A stretch of 8,419 bases of DNA from positions 1 to 8,419 of the forward strand of contig JAADEU010000081.1 of assembly GCA_013153235.1 (NCBI GenBank). The letters run 5' to 3'. Source of the stretch: Aquificota bacterium (GTDB lineage: Bacteria > Aquificota > Aquificia > Aquificales > Hydrogenothermaceae). Of this stretch, positions 1-5,306 are shown one piece after another. Under the pieces are notes generated by a model that did no database searches, was not told the DNA's origin, and worked only from the letters and a program-made list of their open reading frames with translations. Within the stretch, counting starts at the first letter, position 1. Every line of letters begins with the position of its first letter. A program made the translations under genes and the position numbers.

Positions 1-730
1 ACCTCCTATTATATACGGGGATGTCTCAAGACCAGCACCGATGACCCTGAAAGAGATTGTTTACGCCCAGAGTCTGACAGATAAACCTGTTAAAGGTATG
101 CTGACAGGACCTGTAACAATCCTCAACTGGTCTTACTACAGAAAGGACATACCCAAATATCAGATTGCCTATCAGATAGCCCTTGCACTTAAGGAAGAGG
201 TACTTGACCTTGAAAAGGCAGGAATAAAGGTTATACAGATTGATGAGCCTGCTTTCAGAGAAGGACTGCCTCTAAAAAAGAGAAAGCAGGAAGAATACCT
301 CCAGTGGGCAGTAAAGGCCTTCAGGGCAACACATGATACAGTCAGGGAAGAAACCCAGATTCATACCCATATGTGCTACTCAGACTTCAATGAAATCATA
401 CAGTGGATTTACGAGATGGATGCAGATGTGATTTCCATAGAAGCATCAAGGTCCAGGGGTGAGATAATAGAGGCCTTTGAAAGGTTCAGGTACGACCACG
501 GTATAGGGGTTGGTGTGTACGACATACACTCACCAAGAATTCCACAGGTGGAAGAGATGCTGGAAATAGCCGAAAGAACCGTAAAAGTTATCGATAAAAA
601 CCTGATATGGATTAATCCTGACTGTGGTCTGAAAACCAGAAAATGGGAAGAGGTAATCCCTGCCCTGAAAAATATGGTCAGGGTTGCAAGAATCCTCAGG
701 GAAAAATACGGAGAGAAATACGACTGGTAA
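1..730 (+). CDS. metE: Cobalamin-independent methionine synthase, C-terminal part (5' end outside window)
   Basis: MetE transfers the methyl group of methyltetrahydrofolate (polyglutamate form) to homocysteine in the cytoplasm, the last step of methionine synthesis. The reading frame is open from the window edge (first full codon 2-4) and gives 242 residues, about the last third of a usual ~750-residue MetE, so the real start lies upstream. The segment opens with the family signature YGDVSRPAPMT. The zinc ligands of E. coli MetE (His641, Cys643, Glu665, Cys726) are matched by codons at 368, 374, 440 and 623, with exactly the E. coli spacing. The catalytic His694 equivalent is at 527 (YDIHSPR), and IDEPAFREGLPL marks the substrate site. 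It therefore looks like a functional enzyme. An intrinsic terminator follows the stop codon by five bases, so metE is transcriptionally separate from the genes downstream. The ATG at 41 is internal, not a start. Confidence 0.96.
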   Translation, partial: PPIIYGDVSRPAPMTLKEIVYAQSLTDKPVKGMLTGPVTILNWSYYRKDIPKYQIAYQIALALKEEVLDLEKAGIKVIQIDEPAFREGLPLKKRKQEEYLQWAVKAFRATHDTVREETQIHTHMCYSDFNEIIQWIYEMDADVISIEASRSRGEIIEAFERFRYDHGIGVGVYDIHSPRIPQVEEMLEIAERTVKVIDKNLIWINPDCGLKTRKWEEVIPALKNMVRVARILREKYGEKYDW

Positions 731-735
731 AAATT

Positions 736-759
736 GGGGGAAGGATTCTTCCCCCTTTT
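736..759 (+). terminator. Intrinsic terminator after metE
   Basis: Seven-base-pair GC-rich stem (GGGGGAA at 736-742, TTCCCCC at 749-755) around a six-base loop, followed by TTTT and a T-rich tail. It starts five bases after the metE stop and fits a Rho-independent terminator on the plus strand. Confidence 0.88.
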
Positions 760-767
760 AGTTTGTG

Positions 768-795
768 TTGCCAATGTATAATAATTTCCCATAAT
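768..795 (+). promoter_or_regulatory. Predicted sigma70-type promoter of the iclR-family gene
   Basis: A -35 element TTGCCA (768-773, 5 of 6 to consensus) and a -10 element CATAAT (790-795, 5 of 6) are separated by 16 bases. Transcription would start near 802 and leave a leader of about 25 bases. A TATAAT at 777-782 is also present but has no good -35 partner at the right distance. No copy of the TCAAAC-N3-GTTTGA palindrome is seen here, so autoregulation through that site is not supported. Confidence 0.55.
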
Positions 796-827
796 TAATA
801 TATAAACCAAATTTTAGAAGGGTAATA

Positions 828-1490
828 ATGGCGACACAGGCACTGGAAGATGCTCTTAATATTATAGAGCTACTGAGAAATGAGTACTCAATGGGGGTTT
901 CTGAACTCAGTAAAGCCCTCAAGCTCAATAAAAACAAAGTCTTCAGAATTATAGCCACCCTTGAGCTGAAAGGTCTCGTGGAACTTGATAAAGACACCGG
1001 AAAGTACAAACTGGGAATGAATCTTATAAAGCTGGAACATTCATACATAAAAAGTCTGGAATTCCTTGAAGTGGCACGGCCCCTACTGAGGAACCTCAGA
1101 CAGGAAATAAACGAGACCGTCTACATGGCCATTTTACACAAAAAGGATGTCATCTATATATACGAAGAACCGGCAAGAAAGTCTGTCATTATAAACTCTA
1201 AACTTGCCAGAAGATACAGGGCAGACAGAACACCTGCAGGAAAGGTACTGAAAAGAGCCGTTAAAGAAGTAGGCTTTATTGTGGAATACGACATAGATAC
1301 GCAGGAGGAAGTCAGTGAGGTTGCCACAATTGTAAGGGATGAATTTTACTACCCTATAGCCTCAATCAGTGTTGTGGCCCCATCCCACCGTATGTCTATG
1401 GAAAGAATAGAAAATGAGATAAAAGACCGTCTAATATCAACTGCAGAGGAAATAACAGAACTCCTTGCCCCTGCCTTTTCCCTTGATTAA
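828..1490 (+). CDS. IclR-family transcriptional regulator, compact form; probable regulator of the acetate operon
   Basis: A 220-residue cytoplasmic DNA-binding protein. Residues about 5-62 form the IclR winged helix-turn-helix (VSELSKALKLNKNKVFRIIATLELKGLVE, then the GKYKLG wing end). From about residue 77 an IclR effector domain follows (EVARPLLRNLRQEINETVYMA, DVIYIYEE, TPAGKVLKRA). Family members are usually about 250 residues. Here the segment that normally lies between the AxGKALLA-like helix and the final sheet is missing, and the protein passes almost directly to VATIVRDEFYYPIASISVVAPSHRMS, so the ligand pocket may be reduced. The start at 828 is preceded by AGAAGGG (816-822). IclR proteins commonly bind short palindromes and often control adjacent catabolic genes. 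Repeated palindromes in the next intergenic region make it the likely regulator of porin-acs-actP. The ligand (acetate, acetyl-CoA, glyoxylate or other) cannot be read from the sequence. Confidence 0.9.
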   Translation: MATQALEDALNIIELLRNEYSMGVSELSKALKLNKNKVFRIIATLELKGLVELDKDTGKYKLGMNLIKLEHSYIKSLEFLEVARPLLRNLRQEINETVYMAILHKKDVIYIYEEPARKSVIINSKLARRYRADRTPAGKVLKRAVKEVGFIVEYDIDTQEEVSEVATIVRDEFYYPIASISVVAPSHRMSMERIENEIKDRLISTAEEITELLAPAFSLD

Positions 1491-1491
1491 T

Positions 1492-1515
1492 TTTTGAATG
1501 TTTGTTCATTTAAAA
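1492..1515 (+). terminator. Weak A/T-rich hairpin just after the iclR-family gene; possible terminator
   Basis: Arms TTTTGAATG (1492-1500) and CATTTAAAA (1507-1515) pair over nine positions with one G-T wobble around a six-base loop, directly behind the stop codon. The stem is A/T-rich and is not followed by a T run, so this is at best a weak terminator or a 3'-end stabilising hairpin. Confidence 0.25.
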
Positions 1516-1573
1516 GCCACATTATGAATTTTTAAAACATTTTTATAAAATTTCTCAGGAATGCCCTATCAGA

Positions 1574-1594
1574 AAACAGTAATTATTACCGTTT
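1574..1594. promoter_or_regulatory. 21-base palindrome, second sequence class; putative protein binding site
   Basis: Ten-base arms (AAACAGTAAT at 1574-1583 and ATTACCGTTT at 1585-1594) are reverse complements except at one position, centred on T1584. The sequence does not match the TCAAAC-N3-GTTTGA sites and lies 27 bases (centre to centre) upstream of the first of them. As RNA it would be a poor hairpin because the centre leaves almost no loop, so a dimeric DNA-binding protein is the more natural reading. The regulator is not known. Confidence 0.4.
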
Positions 1595-1599
1595 CCATA

Positions 1600-1622
1600 A
1601 AAATCAAACGCCGTTTGATTTT
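1600..1622. promoter_or_regulatory. Putative operator O1 (perfect 23-base palindrome)
   Basis: Eleven-base arms (AAAATCAAACG and CGTTTGATTTT) are perfect reverse complements around a single central C at 1611. The core is TCAAAC-GCC-GTTTGA (1604-1618), which recurs exactly apart from the spacer at 1778-1792. Its distance from the -35 at 1745 makes it an upstream or looping site rather than a simple promoter block. It is the likely target of the neighbouring IclR-type protein; that link is inferred from position and symmetry. Confidence 0.6.
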
Positions 1623-1673
1623 CTTTGTGGGGCAGGTTGTTAAAAGACTAACAGTTCTATCATAAAGTGAAAA

Positions 1674-1688
1674 TAAAACAGTGTTTGA
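1674..1688. promoter_or_regulatory. Putative operator O2 (imperfect copy of the palindrome)
   Basis: The sequence TAAAAC-AGT-GTTTGA matches the O1/O3 core at 11 of 12 arm positions with the same three-base spacer. Its centre is 70 bases after O1 and 104 bases before O3. It could be a lower-affinity site that helps cooperative binding. On its own it would be weak evidence; the match to both neighbours is what supports it. Confidence 0.45.
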
Positions 1689-1744
1689 CTTATAAGTGAT
1701 TGAAAAATAACAGATATTTAATAGGTCTTAAAAGTAGTTTTTTC

Positions 1745-1773
1745 TTGACAAGAATTTCTTAAAACTGTATGTT
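1745..1773 (+). promoter_or_regulatory. Predicted sigma70-type promoter of the porin-acs-actP operon
   Basis: A perfect -35 TTGACA (1745-1750) is followed after 17 bases by TATGTT (1768-1773, 4 of 6 to consensus). The predicted start near 1780 falls inside operator O3, so a protein bound there should hinder initiation. The leader to the porin ATG would be about 36 bases. The imperfect -10 suits a regulated promoter. Confidence 0.55.
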
Positions 1774-1774
1774 T

Positions 1775-1795
1775 TTTTCAAACAATGTTTGAAAA
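1775..1795. promoter_or_regulatory. Putative operator O3 overlapping the transcription start (perfect 21-base palindrome)
   Basis: Ten-base arms (TTTTCAAACA and TGTTTGAAAA) are perfect reverse complements around A1785. The core TCAAAC-AAT-GTTTGA (1778-1792) has the same arms as O1. It begins two bases after the predicted -10 and covers the predicted start site, the classic place for a repressor. IclR-family regulators are the natural candidates because the iclR-type gene is adjacent. Confidence 0.62.
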
Positions 1796-1815
1796 CAATA
1801 AAAAGGAGGGTTCAG

Positions 1816-3015
1816 ATGAAGAAATTAGCTCTGAAAGCACTGGTTCCATCAGTTGTAGCAGCATCTATTTTCACAGCAACACCTGCAGATGCTGTGGTCA
1901 AATTTAAAATCAACGACGAAAGTACCGTCTGGATGAGCCTCCTGCTCCAGCTCAGGGCAGAATGGGTACAGGATGGCCAGATTGACGGTTCTGGATGGGA
2001 AAGGGATTTTTACATCAGAAGGGCAAGGATTCTCTTTGGGGGAACAATAAACAGGTATGTTGACTTCTTTGTTGAAACAGACAATCCAAACTTAGGTAAG
2101 AATACTAAAGTTGAAAATAGGGATGACAGCAACAATCTCATTTCTGACGGTTACACAAGTAATACAACCTCAAGAACTTATATACAGGATGCATGGATAA
2201 GATTCAAGTTTGCAGAAGAGTTCAAGGTGGTTCTGGGTCAGATTCTCCTGCCGTTTTCACACAACAACGCAACAGGGGCAACATCACTCCTTGGACTGGA
2301 CTACAACATAACAGTGGTTAAATTCCCACCAACAAGCCATTTTGTGTGGCGGGATTACGGTGCCGAAGTTATGGGTCTTGTGAAACTTCCAACAGGAAGT
2401 CTTGACTACAGAATCGGTATGTTTGATGGAGTGGGAAGTATAAGAAACCATACAAACGATGTATACATAAACAAAGACAATAATCCGAGAATCACAGGAA
2501 GACTCCAGTACAACCTGTTTGATTCTGAGGGCTTCTACTATAAAGGAACATACCTTGGAAAGAAAAAAATAGTCTCATTCGGTGCAGGTATCGACTATCA
2601 GAAAGATGCAGCCGCTGACAACTATACAACTCCAACAGTTGTGGACGACTATAAAGCCTGGACAATTGATATGTTCATCGACTACCCACTGGCTTCCGGA
2701 GACGTTGCCACATTTGAGGCAGGTTACATAAACTACGATTACGGAAACACAGGAAACCCGAATGACGGGGATGCAATTTATGCCCAGTGTGGATATCTGA
2801 TTAACAAACAGATAGGAATTGGAAAACTCGAACCAACATTCAGGTATCAGAACTTTGATTCGTCTGTGAATGGTTATGATGTGACAGATTACTACTTCGG
2901 TCTTGCCTACTGGATTGACGGATTCAGGGCAAATGTCAAGGCTGAGTATATGCTGGATGACAGGGACGGCACAGACCACGATACATTTACACTGCAGGCA
3001 CAAATACTCTTTTAA
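1816..3015 (+). CDS. Outer-membrane porin of the OprO/OprP (phosphate-selective porin) type
   Basis: A 399-residue secreted beta-barrel. Residues 1-26 are a signal peptide (KK start, hydrophobic core, cleavage after ADA), so the mature protein starts at VVKFKI. The early segment RDFYIRRARILFGGTINRYV followed by DFFVETD is typical of the Porin_O_P family, and the chain shows alternating polar/aromatic strands and ends in Phe (LQAQILF), the usual signal for outer-membrane barrel assembly. A TTG in frame at 1789 would extend the protein by nine residues, but it would read through AGGAGGG (1805-1810) and the O3 palindrome. The ATG at 1816, correctly spaced behind that Shine-Dalgarno sequence, is clearly the start. 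The stop codon overlaps the acs ribosome binding site, so the two genes are cotranscribed. Family members are named for phosphate or pyrophosphate, but placement ahead of acs and actP suggests a general or organic-acid anion channel here. Substrate is inferred from context only. Confidence 0.85.
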   Translation: MKKLALKALVPSVVAASIFTATPADAVVKFKINDESTVWMSLLLQLRAEWVQDGQIDGSGWERDFYIRRARILFGGTINRYVDFFVETDNPNLGKNTKVENRDDSNNLISDGYTSNTTSRTYIQDAWIRFKFAEEFKVVLGQILLPFSHNNATGATSLLGLDYNITVVKFPPTSHFVWRDYGAEVMGLVKLPTGSLDYRIGMFDGVGSIRNHTNDVYINKDNNPRITGRLQYNLFDSEGFYYKGTYLGKKKIVSFGAGIDYQKDAAADNYTTPTVVDDYKAWTIDMFIDYPLASGDVATFEAGYINYDYGNTGNPNDGDAIYAQCGYLINKQIGIGKLEPTFRYQNFDSSVNGYDVTDYYFGLAYWIDGFRANVKAEYMLDDRDGTDHDTFTLQAQILF

Positions 3016-3023
3016 GGAGGTGA
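3013..3023 (+). promoter_or_regulatory. Very strong Shine-Dalgarno sequence of acs, overlapping the porin stop codon
   Basis: TAAGGAGGTGA is an eleven-base match to the usual anti-Shine-Dalgarno end of 16S rRNA. Its first three bases are the porin stop codon, and the acs ATG follows six bases after its end. This predicts efficient acs translation, coupled to that of the porin. Confidence 0.8.
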
Positions 3024-3029
3024 CTGACT

Positions 3030-4931
3030 ATGTCAGAACACAAGGATGAAGTTCTTCTTAAGGTCAATAAGGTCTACCAGCCCCCCAAAAGGGTCCTTGA
3101 GAAGGCGTACATCACTGCTGAAGAGTTCGACAGGATGTATGAGGAATCTATAAAGGACCCTGAGGGTTTCTGGGCAAGGCTGGCCGAGGAAGAACTTCAC
3201 TGGTTCAAAAAGTGGGATAAGGTCAGGGAATGGGAATTCCCGAACTACAGGTGGTTCATAGGCGGTAAGCTGAACATCACCTACAACTGTCTCGACAGGC
3301 ACGTTCAGGGCGGAAGAAGGAACAAAGTTGCCTACATATACACAAACGAGGACAATCAGGAAAGAAAAATAACCTACGGTGAACTGCTGGAACTGGTCAA
3401 CAGGATTGCAAACGGTCTCAAATCCCTTGGTGTTAAAAAAGGAGATAGGGTTGTTATTTACATGCCCCTTGTTATTGAGCAGCTTGCCACAATGCTTGCC
3501 TGTGCCAGAATCGGAGCAATTCACTCTGTCGTTTATGCCGGTTTCAGTGCAAATGCACTGAGAATGAGAATAGAAGATGCCCAGGCAAAGGTGGTGGTTA
3601 CCTCAACATGGACAAAAAGAAGGGGTAAAAAGATAGACCTGAAATCTGTTGTTGATGAGGCTGTTGATGGACTGGATTTTGTTGAGCATATCATCGTTCT
3701 CCAGAGAGATGGGGACGAGTTTGAGCTTGAGGAAAAAGAGATAGACTTTTATGAGCTGATTAAGGACCAGTCCCCTGAGTGTGAACCGGAGGTTATGGAT
3801 GCAGAAGACCCACTGTTTATCCTTTACACATCCGGTTCTACAGGTAAACCTAAAGGGGTTCTCCACACAACCGGAGGATACAACCTGTACACCCATGTAA
3901 CAACCAAGTATGTATTTGATATCCATGAGGATGATATCTACTGGTGTACAGCGGACCCTGGCTGGATAACAGGTCACAGTTACATGGTTTACGGGCCACT
4001 CTCTGTAGGTGTTACATCTGTTATTGCAGAAGGTGCACCTGATTATCCAGACCCGGGAAGATGGTGGTCTATCGTTGAGAAATACAGGGTAAATATCTTC
4101 TACACAGCACCTACAGCCATCAGACTGTTTATGAAATACGGTGAGGAATGGCCCAAAAAATACGACCTTTCTTCCCTGAGAATACTCGGTTCAGTTGGGG
4201 AGCCTATAAACCCTGAGGCCTGGATTTGGTATTACGAGGTAATTGGAAACAGTCAGTGTTCTATTGTGGACACATGGTGGCAGACAGAAACAGGTGGTCA
4301 TATGATAACCACCGTTCCGGCCTACCCACAGAAACCTGGAAAAGCCGGAAAACCGTTCTGGGGCGTTGATGCAGATGTTGTTGACAGAGAAGGATATCCA
4401 GAAGAGCCAAACAAGGTGGGATACCTGATTATCAAGCAACCATGGCCTTCGGCACTGAGAACCTGCTGGGGAGAACCGGAAAGGTTCGAAAAGTACTGGA
4501 CAGAGATAGACCACTACTACTTCGCAGGAGACCTGGCCACAAAGGACGAAGATGGATACATAATGATACTTGGAAGGGCCGATGATGTTATCAATGTATC
4601 AGGGCACAGAATCGGTACGGCAGAGGTTGAAAGTGCACTTGTATCCCATCCTGCTGTGGCTGAAGCTGCAGTTATCGGAAAACCACATGAGGTCAAAGGA
4701 GAATCTATCAAAGCCTTTGTTATTCTGAAACAGGGACACGAACCTTCAGAAAACCTGATTAAAGACCTGAAAATGCATGTAAGACACGAGCTTGGTTCCC
4801 TTGCTGTACCTGATGAGATTGAGTTTGTGGAAAAACTTCCAAAAACAAGGTCCGGAAAAATCATGAGAAGGGTCTTAAAGGCAAGGGAGCTGGGAATGCC
4901 ACTTGGTGATATCTCAACACTGGAAGACTAA
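3030..4931 (+). CDS. acs: Acetyl-CoA synthetase (acetate-CoA ligase, AMP-forming)
   Basis: A 633-residue cytoplasmic enzyme of normal family length that converts acetate, ATP and CoA to acetyl-CoA, AMP and pyrophosphate in two steps. The ATP-binding loop YTSGSTGKPKG is at residues 266-276. DTWWQTETGG at 414-423 includes Trp417, the counterpart of the Trp that restricts the pocket to acetate in Salmonella Acs. The hinge GRADDVINVSGHR is at 515-527, and PKTRSGKIMRR near the C-terminus carries the catalytic lysine Lys610. That lysine is the known acetylation target in the family, but no acetyltransferase or deacetylase gene lies in this window. The small acetate pocket argues against propionyl-CoA synthetase. 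It sits between the porin gene and the DUF485-actP pair, so uptake and activation are encoded together. It ends in tandem stops (TAATAA) followed by a strong hairpin. Confidence 0.97.
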   Translation: MSEHKDEVLLKVNKVYQPPKRVLEKAYITAEEFDRMYEESIKDPEGFWARLAEEELHWFKKWDKVREWEFPNYRWFIGGKLNITYNCLDRHVQGGRRNKVAYIYTNEDNQERKITYGELLELVNRIANGLKSLGVKKGDRVVIYMPLVIEQLATMLACARIGAIHSVVYAGFSANALRMRIEDAQAKVVVTSTWTKRRGKKIDLKSVVDEAVDGLDFVEHIIVLQRDGDEFELEEKEIDFYELIKDQSPECEPEVMDAEDPLFILYTSGSTGKPKGVLHTTGGYNLYTHVTTKYVFDIHEDDIYWCTADPGWITGHSYMVYGPLSVGVTSVIAEGAPDYPDPGRWWSIVEKYRVNIFYTAPTAIRLFMKYGEEWPKKYDLSSLRILGSVGEPINPEAWIWYYEVIGNSQCSIVDTWWQTETGGHMITTVPAYPQKPGKAGKPFWGVDADVVDREGYPEEPNKVGYLIIKQPWPSALRTCWGEPERFEKYWTEIDHYYFAGDLATKDEDGYIMILGRADDVINVSGHRIGTAEVESALVSHPAVAEAAVIGKPHEVKGESIKAFVILKQGHEPSENLIKDLKMHVRHELGSLAVPDEIEFVEKLPKTRSGKIMRRVLKARELGMPLGDISTLED

Positions 4932-4937
4932 TAAAAA

Positions 4938-4958
4938 AGGGGGCTTTTTTAGCCCCCT
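4938..4958. other. Strong GC hairpin between acs and the DUF485 gene; terminator-like only on the minus strand
   Basis: Arms AGGGGGCT (4938-4945) and AGCCCCCT (4951-4958) form a perfect eight-base-pair stem with a five-T loop. On the plus strand the hairpin is followed by A residues, not T, so it is not a standard terminator for acs. On the minus strand it is followed by a run of T (complement of A4933-4938), the correct form for stopping antisense transcription. On the mRNA it may act as a stability or processing element that sets acs apart from the transporter genes. Confidence 0.7.
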
Positions 4959-4990
4959 AAAAAAAACAAGACAACCTTAGGAGGTTGACC

Positions 4991-5302
4991 ATGACCAGAG
5001 ACGAACTAAAAAAAATTTTACAGGACCCTGACTTCCAGAGTCTAATGAAAAAGGTTACAACAGTTTCACTGATTTTTACAGCAGCCATTTTGATTATCTA
5101 TTACTCATTTATCCTCCTGCTTGCTTACGGCAAGGATTTTCTGGGACAGCCTATATCCCCGGGAAGTGCAACAACTGTAGGTATCCCTATTGGAATAGGA
5201 GTAATTATTGCAGCATGGGTACTTACAGGACTGTACGTCTACTGGGCCAACAAAAACTACGACCCAATGGTCAAACAGCTGAGAGAAAAATTCAGGAGGT
5301 AA
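4991..5302 (+). CDS. DUF485 (YjcH-type) small inner-membrane protein, ActP partner
   Basis: A 103-residue membrane protein of the DUF485 family, the same size class as E. coli YjcH, which is encoded between acs and actP. A basic N-terminal segment (DPDFQSLMKKV) is followed by membrane helix 1 (about 22-46), the conserved loop FLGQPISPGSATTVGIPIG (about 50-68), helix 2 (to about 86) and a charged tail that begins YWANKNYDPM. An in-frame TTG at 4985 lies inside the Shine-Dalgarno region (AGGAGGT, 4979-4985); the ATG at 4991 is correctly spaced and is taken as the start. The gene ends four bases before actP, so the two are surely cotranscribed. Its biochemical role is not established; conserved pairing with ActP suggests an accessory subunit or assembly factor of the transporter. 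Confidence 0.9.
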   Translation: MTRDELKKILQDPDFQSLMKKVTTVSLIFTAAILIIYYSFILLLAYGKDFLGQPISPGSATTVGIPIGIGVIIAAWVLTGLYVYWANKNYDPMVKQLREKFRR

Positions 5303-5306
5303 AAAA

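Larger units (their letters stand above)
1491..1815. other. 325-base non-coding regulatory region between the iclR-family gene and the acetate operon
   Basis: No convincing coding frame is present on either strand. The region is strongly A/T-rich and holds, in order: a weak hairpin after the stop codon; a 21-base near-perfect palindrome (1574-1594); three copies of a TCAAAC-N3-GTTTGA type palindrome (cores 1604-1618, 1674-1688, 1778-1792); a promoter with a perfect TTGACA -35 (1745-1750); and the Shine-Dalgarno sequence of the porin gene. A second, poorer promoter candidate is TTGTTA (1637-1642) with TATCAT (1658-1663) at 15 bases or CATAAA (1661-1666) at 18 bases. That one would place the middle palindrome just after its start site. 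Confidence 0.8.

Noticed and set aside
41..730. metE segment as a free-standing gene starting at ATG 41
   Set aside because: Conserved MetE residues (YGDVSRPAP) are encoded in frame upstream of 41 up to the window edge, and no ribosome binding site precedes that ATG.
409..1048. Overlapping minus-strand open frames across the metE end and the iclR-family start
   Set aside because: They run through the metE terminator and are antisense to two conserved genes; no family resemblance is seen.
1600..1622. O1 palindrome as an FNR/CRP-type site
   Set aside because: FNR sites read TTGAT-N4-ATCAA. Here the halves are in the opposite order (ATCAA...TTGAT) with a longer gap, and there is no TGTGA-N6-TCACA either.
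1600..1622. O1 palindrome as the terminator of the iclR-family gene
   Set aside because: The stem would be A/T-rich with almost no loop, lies more than 100 bases after the stop and has no proper T run. Its repetition at O3 across a promoter fits a protein site better.
1625..1645. Possible sigma54 promoter around GTGGGGCAGGTTG
   Set aside because: GG and GC elements are not at the required -24/-12 spacing, and the better promoter is the sigma70 type at 1745-1773.
1789..1815. In-frame TTG start that would add nine residues to the porin
   Set aside because: It would translate the Shine-Dalgarno sequence itself and lies within the O3 palindrome. The ATG at 1816 is well placed and begins a normal signal peptide.
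4985..4990. In-frame TTG start for the DUF485 protein
   Set aside because: It lies in the Shine-Dalgarno region and has no site of its own; the ATG at 4991 is correctly spaced.
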